Below, in pieces: positions 49,911-59,432 of a stretch of DNA of 64,000 nucleotides; position 1 is the first letter of the stretch; every line of letters starts with the position of its first letter. A program made the position numbers and the translations under genes. A model generated the notes under the pieces. The model searched no databases and had not been told where the DNA came from. It was given only the letters and a program-made list of their open reading frames with translations. The stretch lies in assembly GCA_964035575.1 (NCBI GenBank), contig OZ037924.1, positions 620,001-684,000 on the forward strand, given 5' to 3'. Source of the DNA: Rhynchopus sp. YZ270_cl-10. Its lineage: Eukaryota; Euglenozoa; Diplonemea; Diplonemida; Diplonemidae.

Positions 49911-50310
49911 TGGTGAGTGCTGACTTCTCAGTGCCCCATTCGCTTCGGCGTACCTGTCTCTACACTGCTCCCGAGGCGGCGGTAGAACAGTTTTGTTTTG
50001 ATCAGTTGTTCGGTTTGTGCAGTTTTGATCAGTACTGGTTCTCCTCTCAATCGGTTTGGATGGACAGGGCCAGTGGGGTTTTTGTACCCATCTAGAGGGT
50101 TCTCGTGGCTGTGCGTTCCGCCCTCCCCCGCAGAAGCTGCGAGGTTGACGGCGGATGCCGTGTTTACAGGTTTCTCTCTTTTCCCACCTTCCCTCCCTTT
50201 TCTCCCCCTTAAACTCCATACTCTGCTACCTTTCCGCTACGCGGTCCCTTTGGGCTATGCTGCGGTCAACGAAAAAAGACTCAGTAGTAGATTAGTGAGG
50301 ACAAATCAAG

Positions 50311-50628
50311 TGGCAAAATGTTAGTTTAGTTTTTTCCCCTTATTTTTCTCTGAAAGATTTGCCCACGCATACTTCACACTCTCTCTCTCTCCCTACCTTA
50401 TCAGTTCCTATGTCCCTCTCCTCCCTTTTTTTTTTTCACTAGAATTCCTCCTCCCTCCTCCCTCCTCACCCAATTTCCTACAAAACACCACAAAAACCTC
50501 AGAAATACACAAACCGGGGGTTATTTGACCCTCTATTCCCACCTGAGGTGATATTTCATTACTCATTGTCAAAAAAGGGGGGTTTTTTCTTTTAGCGTTT
50601 TTCTCTGCGTTTTTCTCTCCCCGCAAAG
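50311..50628. other. Short spacer between the retroelement and the zinc-finger gene
   Basis: Pyrimidine-rich sequence with CT microsatellite (50375-50398) and a G-run. TTTTTTCTTTTAG (50583-50595), an acceptor-like site, lies 34 nt before the start codon. No gene. Confidence 0.65.
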
Positions 50629-53517
50629 ATGATGTGGGAGTCGCAGGACCGCAAAGCAAACAATGCAGAGTTGTTACAGCGTTTAAGAGTATTTCATCCG
50701 TTGACGAGAGACCAGGTAGAATCACTCCCATTCCAGCCTAGGACCGGTAGTATTCTTGATGGCGATACCGCAGAAGCAATTCGCTCTTTTCTGACAGGGT
50801 TTCAGGTCAAAAACGTTTCATTGGGTTCGTTGCACCCCGACCCTGCTTGCTTTGAACCAAATTTCCCTCCTCATGACATAATATACGTTACCTCCGACAC
50901 TTCGTTAACCGCACTCCCCGACGTAACCGGGATTGGCAAACCCACTGAAAGCCATTTGCAAAACGTTGAAAAACGGAGCTACCGTTGTGCACAGCCGTCA
51001 CACTACTTAGATGTGTACCGAGTAAAGGGGGTGGGAAGCTATGCACTGTGCCACTCCAGGTGTACCGACGTCAGACGAAGGGAGCCTGCCGAGCCACAAC
51101 TGTACTCTGATGTCCCAGATTTTCCCATTTCTCCGCGATCCACGACTTATGCTACCACGAAGAATTTTTATTACACTCCGAGAGGTTATAATAAAAAGAG
51201 TTATGACGGTCCAACGAATTTTTTGGAAGGGGAATTGGCAAAGGAAAGAAATGTTCCCCCATTCGCGGAGATGCAGAGGAGTGAACGGAAGGACAGAAAA
51301 AGCGTGTCGCCACCGAGACCGGGGTTTCGCAATAAAGCGGCCGATTCGAGTGTGACGTTCAGAGATTTTCCAGAGGCACCTCGGTCACCTCCACCTAGAC
51401 CAAACACTCCACCGCAAAGTCGAGGAGAGGTTATCTCACGAAGCATGAACCTGCAACGATCCACTACACGCTATGAAGATGACTCTCGAGGATTTGAATA
51501 CTCCTTGGGTACCGCTCCTCGCTCTCCTCCGATTCAGGTTCGCCCAGTAAAGGATGTGTTTGCAACAGTGTCTGCAGGGATGTTACCACAATGCGACCAC
51601 GATTTGTTGTGTCCGTTTGCAGATGATAGGGCGCATCTTGACAGCTTCAGCCATCCTTGCCCAAGGTTTTATGAATCAGGTGAATGCCGTCTTCTCGAAG
51701 ATGCGATGCACATGAAATACTTCTCCCACACCCTCAAAGCTGGTGCACGGCGGCGTGCCGCTTCTCCTCCACAGAGTCCGAATAATTCATCATTTTTAGA
51801 GCTAAACGGTGATCTGCATTCCCCATGGAGACAAAGGGCAGGGACACCTTCGCCAATCAAAACACCCTCCCCAACCCCTCTGCCTAGTCAGAGAGTGCCG
51901 ATTCCGTCTCCGAGAACTGGGGAGGTTGCGTTTTCCCCGGTTTTTGAAAAACCGCGTTTGGTGGCAGCGACGAGTTATAATACAGCGCCGGTGTTTGCAG
52001 CGAACCATGCATATCCTCCTCATGAGGTGAGGGATTCCTCAATGTCTCTTTCTCCTCGTAGTGTGGAGCATCACGGTGATGCACCAACCTGGTTGAACCA
52101 CAGCCACGCAGAAGGCGCGGATTGGCGTGATATTTTCCAAAGCAGCATGGTAGAACTCAGCGGCTCCCCCCGCCCCACCCGAGCCTGGGGTGCCAAGGAA
52201 CACCCCCACGCTTACGTTTCCGGCTACAGCGCAAGCTCGCCTCTACCTCTCCATGCCCCTGGAATGCCAGGACAACGTCAAGAAGGCCGTGCGCCACACC
52301 CCACCGTACGGAGCACATCGCGTGGACATAAGGGAGGTGGAGGTGGAGGTGGAGGTGGAGGAGGAGGAGGTGGAGGTGGTGGAGGTGGAGGTGGAGGTGT
52401 AACCCAATGGGAACGTTCCCCCTCGACAGGGCACCGAAGGACGCAGAGTAGTGGAGGGACCTTCCGTCTTTCCAGTAAAAAACCTGGTATTCCCGACCCC
52501 TCCAAACGACCAGGAAATTCAGTGAGAAGAGCGCTGCCGCATCGTGAGGAGACCCCTCCGAAGAAAAAGTTTACCCCGGCAAAGCGGAGACCAGTGTCGG
52601 TTCCTCGCCGTGCATCTCCTCCGAAGAAGGTTGTGCCAAAGGCGGTTCCAGCGACGACTCCAAAGAGGGCATTTCCAGGAGCTGGAATCGGGGCAAAGAA
52701 GGCTGCTCCTGCGGGAAGGTTTGGTTTAGGATCGTCTTCTCCATCTGCAGCGAAGAAACCGACCACATCTCTATTCAAACCAGCCCCGTCTCCTGCAGCG
52801 GCTACAACGACAACAACAACAGCCACAACAAAAAGCAGCTTTTTCGCAAAGAGCCCTTCTTCAAACACTTCATCAACGTTTAAGCCAAAGAAACCTTTAT
52901 TTGGATTGGGTCTTGACAGTTCTGATAAGCCTTCTTATCGTCCAACCCCAAAGCGCGTAGACTCCATCGACCTCACAAATGCCCCTCCAGTAAGCGAAGA
53001 GAAGGGAAGCGAGAAGGAAATAGGTTTGTTCGCTCCAGCCCCTTCAGTGGCGTTGAAAGACCCAGAGGAGGAGAAGGCGGCGACGCGAATCCAAGCGACG
53101 TTCAGAGGCAAAATGGCGCGGAAATCATTGAGCCCAATGCGTGAGGAGAAAGAAAAGAAGGAGGAGGAGAAGAAGGAGGAGGAAGGGAAAAAGATTGCGG
53201 AGGAGATGGGGTTGGAGGGGACGAACGATGAGGCGGAGGCGGCTGCGCGGATTCAGGCGATTTTTAGGGGGAAGAAAACGCGTTCGGCAAGTCCTATCCG
53301 ATTTAAGTTTACCCCACCCCCGCCAAAAGCACCCAGCAGCCACGCAGACTCAGAAATAGAAAAAGGCCTAGAAAACCTCTCTCGCAAATACAGCCTCCCC
53401 AGTGAAACAGGAGACGCCCGCGAGACTACAGTTACAACCCGTAAGACCAGTTCTTCGTCAATGAGTTCGTCTACAGAGGAAAAGAAAAGTGATACAACAA
53501 GCTCGGACTCAAGTTGA
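50629..53517 (+). CDS. Large disordered protein with tandem PBZ-like zinc fingers and two IQ motifs
   Basis: 962 aa. Residues 322-343 read C-x5-C-x7-H-x5-H (CDHDLLC ... HLDSFSH), followed directly by P and a second C-x8-C-x7-H-x5-H unit (CPRFYESGEC ... HMKYFSH) ending near 367. The H...FSHP spacing resembles PBZ poly(ADP-ribose)-binding fingers, although the middle spacing is one residue longer, so another C2H2-type finger is possible. A Gly run (about 568-590) is encoded by a GGAGGT microsatellite. Residues 600-800 are Lys/Pro/Ser-rich and basic. Two IQ-like calmodulin-binding motifs lie at about 818 (RIQATFRGKMARK) and 871 (RIQAIFRGKKTR), separated by a Glu/Lys run. The tail is Ser/Thr-rich. 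Function unknown. Confidence 0.82.
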   Translation: MMWESQDRKANNAELLQRLRVFHPLTRDQVESLPFQPRTGSILDGDTAEAIRSFLTGFQVKNVSLGSLHPDPACFEPNFPPHDIIYVTSDTSLTALPDVTGIGKPTESHLQNVEKRSYRCAQPSHYLDVYRVKGVGSYALCHSRCTDVRRREPAEPQLYSDVPDFPISPRSTTYATTKNFYYTPRGYNKKSYDGPTNFLEGELAKERNVPPFAEMQRSERKDRKSVSPPRPGFRNKAADSSVTFRDFPEAPRSPPPRPNTPPQSRGEVISRSMNLQRSTTRYEDDSRGFEYSLGTAPRSPPIQVRPVKDVFATVSAGMLPQCDHDLLCPFADDRAHLDSFSHPCPRFYESGECRLLEDAMHMKYFSHTLKAGARRRAASPPQSPNNSSFLELNGDLHSPWRQRAGTPSPIKTPSPTPLPSQRVPIPSPRTGEVAFSPVFEKPRLVAATSYNTAPVFAANHAYPPHEVRDSSMSLSPRSVEHHGDAPTWLNHSHAEGADWRDIFQSSMVELSGSPRPTRAWGAKEHPHAYVSGYSASSPLPLHAPGMPGQRQEGRAPHPTVRSTSRGHKGGGGGGGGGGGGGGGGGGGGGGVTQWERSPSTGHRRTQSSGGTFRLSSKKPGIPDPSKRPGNSVRRALPHREETPPKKKFTPAKRRPVSVPRRASPPKKVVPKAVPATTPKRAFPGAGIGAKKAAPAGRFGLGSSSPSAAKKPTTSLFKPAPSPAAATTTTTTATTKSSFFAKSPSSNTSSTFKPKKPLFGLGLDSSDKPSYRPTPKRVDSIDLTNAPPVSEEKGSEKEIGLFAPAPSVALKDPEEEKAATRIQATFRGKMARKSLSPMREEKEKKEEEKKEEEGKKIAEEMGLEGTNDEAEAAARIQAIFRGKKTRSASPIRFKFTPPPPKAPSSHADSEIEKGLENLSRKYSLPSETGDARETTVTTRKTSSSSMSSSTEEKKSDTTSSDSS

Positions 53518-53898
53518 TTTTAAAATTTTAGATTTTTTTTTTGTATTTTTTAGAAATTGGAGAATTTTTGTTTGTATCTGAGATGGTTGAATTCATCTGG
53601 GTGGGGAGGGGGGTGAGGTTGTGGGAAGAATATGTAGAGGAAAAAAGGGGGGGTGGTGGTTTTGTGTTGAGAGGTGACCCCCCCGGTAACGGAAATACAA
53701 TACAAAGCAAACAGAATAGAAAAAATAAAACAAAAAACAAACAAACTTTCAAAACCCCCCGGTAACGGATGCCTTATTATTGTGTATTAATGTCCAACAA
53801 CAAAAAAATCTCAAAGTCTTCGATTTTGATCTGTCAGGTGCATTCACACAAAGCGTTCTCTTGTGAAGCCTTGATGGAAGCTTCAAAAACTTTATTTT

Positions 53899-54010
53899 GT
53901 GTGCATACCCAACGAAGTGCTCTCTGGGGGTTCGATAACCCGCGGAGAACCAATGCCTGCGTCCGTCGATGAACGGTGAGACGTTTGCACCTTTCAACTT
54001 ATCTTTCTTT
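53899..54010 (+). repeat. Short repeat family B, near full-length copy
   Basis: GTGTGCATACCCAACGAAGT, GCTCTCTGGGGGTTCGATAA, CCCGCGGAGAACCAATGCCT, GCGTCCGTCGATGAACGGTG, AGACGTTTGCACCTTTCAAC. It matches 39096-39210 end to end. Confidence 0.85.
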
Positions 54011-54334
54011 TATGTGCCCTTTTTTTTTTCGAAGGGAATTTTTTTTTCCACGAAGCTTTTCTATGTAAGGATGATCTTCATCTTTCAAGCATTTTTTTGT
54101 GACAATGTTAATATTATCTTTTGAGCAATGTGACATCCCCCACCCGCATCAGGGTGGAGACAAATGCCACTGTCTTACTTACTGTTTCTTCCACGTGTGA
54201 ATTCGAACGAAAATAAATGAAAAAAATAAATATAAAAAACCTGCAGCACTTCAGAGTTGTTCCGAACAAACCCACAGAGTTCGACGTTTTGCAAAATTGC
54301 CTCCCTTTCTTTTCTTTCAACATCTCTTTATTCT

Positions 54335-54445
54335 GGTGACTAAGCACGGAGGCTAAGCTAAAAAGATTGATGAATAACCAATGTTCAAAAACATTAAGTA
54401 ACCTAATCAGACTAAGCACGGAGGCTCAGGTTCATCTTACTGCTG
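54335..54445 (+). repeat. Two short repeat family A copies
   Basis: GGTGACTAAGCACGGAGGCT (54335) and GACTAAGCACGGAGGCTCAG then GTTCATCTTAC (54410). The pair is about 75 bp apart. Confidence 0.7.
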
Positions 54446-54852
54446 TTCTTTTCCCCCCCTCCCCGTCAACTCCCAAAGCGACTAAGTTGGTAAAATGAAA
54501 CCAGCGTCTTTTTTTTCCCCCCGTCGCCTCATGAAATGAAGGAGGAAATATAAATCATTTTGAACACACTTTTGCGGTTCTGGGGACGAACCGCGCTGCA
54601 GAGGCGCCACACCTCACCAAACAGGTCGAGGTGTTGTGCGTTTCACCACAACCCCTCTCCCATGGGTTTTTTTCGTGTGATGAGTGTTTCTATTTATTAT
54701 GTTTTCCTTTTTTTTGTAGAATTGTCTTTTATTTTTTGTAACCCGTCTTCCAACAAACTTTTATACCTTTTTTGTAACCCTCCATCCCCCCCACGCCCCC
54801 TCTCAAAGACAGAAAAAAACAGCATAACTCCCTCAACTTCAACCCCTTTTGA

Positions 54853-54940
54853 ATCAGATGTAAACCATGAAATGGACTTGGACCCCCACCCCCCGGTGCA
54901 CCCGGTCACGAACTGGCTTTGTATTTCAAACCAACTTCAA
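54853..54940 (+). repeat. Family C copy in the leader of the ALC1-like gene
   Basis: CAGATGTAAACCATGAAATG, a C-rich stretch with CGGTGCACCCGGTCACGA, then TTTGTATTTCAAACCAACTT. Diverged but in the same order as 6812-6930. Confidence 0.65.
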
Positions 54941-55050
54941 ACCAACTTCAATTCCCCCCCACCAAACCCAATTCCTTCCCACCACCACCACCACCACCAC
55001 CCCAGACCTTTCCCCCCTCATTTTTTTTTTCCCCTCTCAAAAAAGAACAA

Positions 55051-58000
55051 ATGTCTCAATCCGATGAATCTGAGAGAATGAGTATGGAATCCATCTCCGA
55101 TGGGGGTGGTTCTATGCAGTCTGACTATGACGAAAGCTCTGAGGAGGAAGCGTCTGAGGACGAGGACGACTCCTCCATCGACACCCCGACTGATGCTCCG
55201 AGAACCGGAAACCATACGTTTTTCAACCCTCGCGCAACAAAACGCAAGCACCCCGATGACGACGCTGTCTACCAGCCTGTTCAAAAGAAACAAAAGCTTC
55301 TCGAACGTGCCATGGTAAACGCAAACATGACCCAACTCACCGGAAACGACCTGGTATCTGCTGTTGCCTCCCTTTACCTCAACTCTTCTTCAGAAACTAC
55401 ACCTGCAGCACAACCCAGCTCTATTGTCCTTGACATGAAGGCACACCAACTGCAGGGTCTCTCTTGGCTGCAGGGGTTGTACCAGAAAGGGTTGGGGGGG
55501 ATTCTTGGTGATGAAATGGGGGTGGGGAAGACGTTGCAGGTTATTGCGTTGTGCGCGTGGTTGAAGGAGGTGGGGGAGATTGGGTGGGAGAAGAAGCTGC
55601 CGCCGGTGTTGATCGTGGTGCCGTTGTCTACACTGCCAAATTGGGTGGAAGAGATTGCGAAGTTCAGTGGAACTGCGTTGGGGGTATGTGCCTATCATGG
55701 TACAAAGCAGGAAAGAGAGGCACTACGCAATGAAGTGTCCGCCGCTCTCCGTTCGGCTGGGATTGCCAAATCCGGGACCTTCTTCTGGCCAGGGGTCGAT
55801 GTGGTCCTCAGCACCCCAGAACTTCTGCAGATTGATGACTTTTTTCTCACTCAGTTTGACTACCCCGCATTCATTGTAGATGAAGGGCACCGCTACAAAA
55901 ACCCGAAACTCTCAAAATTCCTTTCGTTTTCCAAAAAGCAACGCGGTTTAGGGCATATAACTCGGAAATACCTTTTGACGGGAACCCCACTCCAAAATGA
56001 TATTACCGAGTTGTATTCGTTGTTGAGCGTGGTGTGTCCGTCGTTGTTTTGCAACACTCACCGGAAAACGGAGGAGGGCAAAACCAATATGCAGGTCTTC
56101 TGCGAGGCGACGAAAATTAAGCATGTTCAATCGATTTTGCATTATATGATGCTCAGGAGGACCAAGGACACTGTGTTGACACTTCCACCGAAGACGGAGT
56201 ATGTGTTGCACTGTCCTCTGTCGCCGTTGCAGACGTTGTTGTATAAGAGCGTTTTGAAGAGGGTGGCTGGGGAGGTGATTGGAGGGGGGAAGACGACGAG
56301 GATGCAGAACACCGTCATGCAGCTGCGGAAGTGCTGTAGCCATCCGTACCTCTTCCCGGGGGTGGAGAAGGAGCCGTTTGAGTTGGGCGAGCACCTTGCG
56401 TTGAACTCATCGAAGCTGGTGATGCTTGACAAGATGTTGACGCACTTCAAGGCGTTGGGACGCAATGTGCTGATCTTCTCGCAGTTCACTGCGATTCTCG
56501 ACATCCTGCAAGACTTCCTCAACTACAAGGACTACGCCCACGAACGCCTTGACGGAAGCATGCGTCTCGACAAACGCTCCGACGCTGTCAACAACTTCAA
56601 ATCCCTCGACCAAGACGTCTTCATCTTCCTCCTCTCCACACGCGCTGGCGGCCTAGGCCTCAACCTCACCAAAGCAGACACCGTCATCTTCTTCGACTCC
56701 GACTGGAACCCCCAGGTTGACAAACAAGCTCAAGAACGCGTTCACAGATTAGGCCAAACCAAGCCAGTAGAAGTCTTCAGGCTTTCCTCCGAAGGCACCA
56801 TTGAAGACCTGATGTTGGCACGCTCCATCAAGAAGATGCAGTTGGCGACAACAGTCATGGAGGAGAAGCAGGCGGAAGTTGGAGAGAAGAACGTTGAGCT
56901 GCAGACACTCATCAAAGCATCTGCAGCAGCCTTGCTCACGGATGAGACCGATGCCGACAGTGGCCCGGCTGCACAACTCTCTATTCAAGACTTTGTTCTG
57001 ACCGACACACAATCCTGCGACGACGTGCTGTCCAGCATGCAAGCAAAGGGTGCCGTCCCCAAGGCGCTCCTCACCGAGCTCAACGCATACCGTGCGTACC
57101 TTGCACTCAATGTGAAGGACATTCTTGCAAAGGCAAAAATCGTGAAGGTCACGAAACCCAAGGAGGCCACCATCACTGCAGAGTCTAGCATCCTCCCTAC
57201 CGTGGGCCCGTCGAAGACGCATATGGTATACGAAGGTGTGGACTACCACGCCATGGAGCAGATGGCAAAGAAGACCGACACCGTCGCTGACAACCTCAGC
57301 AAGCTTCAGCCAAAGGCGCAGCACCTTCCACCCTCTGCTGACGTTGTAGGCGCACTGCTTGCTGGAAAGGTCGCTCAGATCCATACCTGCACCATCGACG
57401 TCGCCACCGGCGCGCTTCAGCAACAAAACCACCCAACAGCAACACACCCTACCGACACCATAGAGGAGGAGCCTGCCACCCCGCTCACCCCATTGGAGCA
57501 AGAGGAGAAACGTCGTGCGCGTCTCAGAAAGAGATGGGGCGAGCAGGGGTATGCGTCCCGCGCAGTGTTGTCGCCTCTCATTGAAGGAAGTGGCTTGTGC
57601 GCAGCGGAGCGTATGGTGGCGACCCTGCGTGGGGGTGCTGCGAATGATGATGTTTCTTTTGATGGGGTTTACCACGTCCGCGGTGACGCAACCCGACCGG
57701 AGAGTGCAAGAAAGGTGGCGGAGCTGCTTTCCTTGATGAAAGAGAACGGTGCCGAGCACAACGTTGTCCACCTCGTATTGATGCCGGTAGACAACAGTGG
57801 TGTCTGGGGTGACGGAGGCATGTTCCGTGCGATTGACACAACATTTGGAGCGCACACCGTCTCCAAAACATATACCAAAGCAAAAGCTGCAGGGGATATG
57901 AGATTGGGTGACACCCATCTTGTCAAGATATCGTACAAAGTGAGTGTTGCGCTGATGGTTGTTCTCCGTGCGGTGGATAAGGGGGCGACGGTAAAGACTG

Positions 58001-58182
58001 CGCTGCTCACGGAGGCTTTAGAAAAGGTGCAGGCAACCTGCACCCTGCTCCGCGAGCAAGGTGCCACGCCGTTCGTTCACATTCCACGCTTCGCAAACGC
58101 GGATTGGGTTTCGGTCGAAAAACACATTTCGAACTATCTTTCCAGCACCGCATCCGTCTTCATCTATTATTATAAGAAATAG
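55051..58182 (+). CDS. CHD1L: ALC1/CHD1L-like chromatin remodelling ATPase with C-terminal macro domain
   Basis: 1043 aa. An acidic, disordered N-terminus (1-125) is followed by a Snf2 ATPase. Walker A GDEMGVGKT is at 153-161, the DExH box reads DEGH at 277-280 (DEAH is usual), and then come LTGTPLQND, SHPYLF, FSQFTAILDILQDFL, RLDGSMR, STRAGGLGLNL and the arginine-finger block QAQERVHRLGQ. After a helical linker, the last 190 residues (YHVRGDATRPE, LMPVDNSGVWGDGGMFRAID, then VHIPRFANADWVSVEKHISN and VFIYYYKK) match the macro domain of ALC1. In animals that domain binds poly(ADP-ribose) and relieves autoinhibition at DNA damage. The combination identifies the family; chromodomains are absent, as in ALC1. 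The start was chosen because upstream codons are Pro/His low complexity and repeat-derived. Confidence 0.9.
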   Translation: MSQSDESERMSMESISDGGGSMQSDYDESSEEEASEDEDDSSIDTPTDAPRTGNHTFFNPRATKRKHPDDDAVYQPVQKKQKLLERAMVNANMTQLTGNDLVSAVASLYLNSSSETTPAAQPSSIVLDMKAHQLQGLSWLQGLYQKGLGGILGDEMGVGKTLQVIALCAWLKEVGEIGWEKKLPPVLIVVPLSTLPNWVEEIAKFSGTALGVCAYHGTKQEREALRNEVSAALRSAGIAKSGTFFWPGVDVVLSTPELLQIDDFFLTQFDYPAFIVDEGHRYKNPKLSKFLSFSKKQRGLGHITRKYLLTGTPLQNDITELYSLLSVVCPSLFCNTHRKTEEGKTNMQVFCEATKIKHVQSILHYMMLRRTKDTVLTLPPKTEYVLHCPLSPLQTLLYKSVLKRVAGEVIGGGKTTRMQNTVMQLRKCCSHPYLFPGVEKEPFELGEHLALNSSKLVMLDKMLTHFKALGRNVLIFSQFTAILDILQDFLNYKDYAHERLDGSMRLDKRSDAVNNFKSLDQDVFIFLLSTRAGGLGLNLTKADTVIFFDSDWNPQVDKQAQERVHRLGQTKPVEVFRLSSEGTIEDLMLARSIKKMQLATTVMEEKQAEVGEKNVELQTLIKASAAALLTDETDADSGPAAQLSIQDFVLTDTQSCDDVLSSMQAKGAVPKALLTELNAYRAYLALNVKDILAKAKIVKVTKPKEATITAESSILPTVGPSKTHMVYEGVDYHAMEQMAKKTDTVADNLSKLQPKAQHLPPSADVVGALLAGKVAQIHTCTIDVATGALQQQNHPTATHPTDTIEEEPATPLTPLEQEEKRRARLRKRWGEQGYASRAVLSPLIEGSGLCAAERMVATLRGGAANDDVSFDGVYHVRGDATRPESARKVAELLSLMKENGAEHNVVHLVLMPVDNSGVWGDGGMFRAIDTTFGAHTVSKTYTKAKAAGDMRLGDTHLVKISYKVSVALMVVLRAVDKGATVKTALLTEALEKVQATCTLLREQGATPFVHIPRFANADWVSVEKHISNYLSSTASVFIYYYKK

Positions 58183-58562
58183 GGAGGTACTCGAGTCGGA
58201 GGAACGCAAAGGAGAGGGGGAAAAAAAGGTGTCGAGAGCTTTCTCATTTCTACTCCAGAATGAGGTGCCTGTCAAATACCCCCTAGCCATTGAGTACCAA
58301 AACCCCCATCTTTTTTTTGGGTGATTTGTTGCAAAAAACCGCGATAACGAATTAGTGTAAAAAATAGTGGAGGAAAAAAATGTATTCATCGTTCAAAAAG
58401 TGTTTCACGTAATGTGTCAAAACTTTATTTTTTTTTGTTCTTTTTTTGTTAGTTTGGTTGTGTCCAGGTATATACGACTCTCTATCCTAGGTATCTGGGT
58501 AGCCGCTTTTCCCTTTTGCTGTTGTTGTTGTTTATTGTTCTCTCCATTCGTTTATTTATTTT

Positions 58563-58618
58563 CCACGGAGTGTCGGTACCCGCCTCCCAGAGGCGTTTTG
58601 CACTGTCAACTTCACATT
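58563..58618 (+). repeat. Short repeat family B copy
   Basis: ACGGAGTGTCGGTACCCGCC, TCCCAGAGGCGTTTTGCACT, GTCAACTTCACATTTTC. It is followed 7 bp later by a family A copy. Confidence 0.7.
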
Positions 58619-58624
58619 TTCTTA

Positions 58625-58675
58625 GGTGACTAAAGCACAGAGAGGCTTAGGTTCATCTCATAAACAGTTTTCTTT
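58625..58675 (+). repeat. Short repeat family A copy
   Basis: GGTGACTAAAGCACAGAGAGG, CTTAGGTTCATCTCATAAAC, then TTTTCTTTTACG. Confidence 0.78.
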
Positions 58676-59432
58676 TACGTACAAAGATACACTGAGTCTA
58701 TGAGACTCACTCATCTTTCAAAAATTTTCAGTTTATTTTTCTTCTCCCAAAAGCGACGGATTGAAAAGAAAACAAAAATCGATAAATCCGCTAGACGGTC
58801 TTATTGTTATTTATTCTTCTTTTTTCGATGCAAAAAAGGGTGCCTCGCCATCCTTTTCAAAATGGGTGATTCTAGTTTTTTCTTTTTCTTCTAAAAATTA
58901 TTTCATCTACTTTCTATTCAGTATCGAAAGTATATGAAATATTTTTTGGGACCAAGGTAACTTAAGCACGAGAGAGACTTAACTACGTCTTATGTTTTCG
59001 GGGCATTTTTCTTCTTTGAAGTAAAAACATTGTTGTGACAGCGCACACACTAAAAAGGGTGAGTGGGAGGGAATGGGGAGAGAGTTCCCACTGAACTGCG
59101 ACAAAAACCAAACGTTCTTTTTTACTGTGTGTTTTTTTTTTTAAAGGAAACCCACCCCCACCCCCCACCCTACAACGTTTTAACGTCTTAATGACAACGG
59201 CGCAAAAACCCAAGAAATTCAAATTTCAACATTTGAAATTCGACGAATCTACCTCACCCTCTCTCTCTCTCCTCCCCTCCCCTCCCCTTTTTCACAACAC
59301 CAAAAACAGGGAGCCCATTTACTTCCCCCCCTCTACCAAGGCTCCCATTTCAGCCTTTTTCTTTTTATTTTTTTTATTTTTTTTCTAAGGTGACTAAGCA
59401 TACCTTTTTTTTCCTTCTTCTTCTCTCGATCA

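Larger units (their letters stand above)
46975..50310 (+). mobile_element. DIRS-like (YR-type kin) retroelement fossil
   Basis: A single long reading frame with reverse transcriptase and RNase H (47130-49031) is followed by five tandem units of about 100 bp (49044-49910). Near the two ends TTTGTCCTCAC (46981-46991) and GTGAGGACAAA (50294-50304) are inverted repeats. GCTGCGGTCAACGAAAAA occurs directly repeated at 47079-47096 and 50260-50277. Such mixed inverted and direct terminal repeats are typical of DIRS/PAT-type elements rather than LTR elements with integrase. No recombinase gene was recognised in the interval. The long open frame suggests a fairly young copy. Exact ends are approximate. 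Confidence 0.7.
53518..55050. other. Spacer/leader before the ALC1-like gene
   Basis: Holds CCCCCCGGTAACGGA direct repeats (53680-53695 and 53755-53769), a full family B copy (53899-54010) and two family A copies (54335, 54409). A family C copy lies in the probable 5' leader (54853-54940), followed by a CCA run. No gene supported. Confidence 0.65.
58183..59432. other. Gene-free spacer
   Basis: Holds a family B copy (58563-58618), family A copies (58625-58675, 58955-58993 and a stub at 59389-59400) and T runs. The last A stub lies 33 bp before the TAF2-like start codon. No gene supported. Confidence 0.65.

Noticed and set aside
54919-55050. Upstream extension of the ALC1-like gene
   Set aside because: It translates the 3' end of a family C repeat and a CCA microsatellite; the ATG at 55051 begins the acidic tail expected for this protein.
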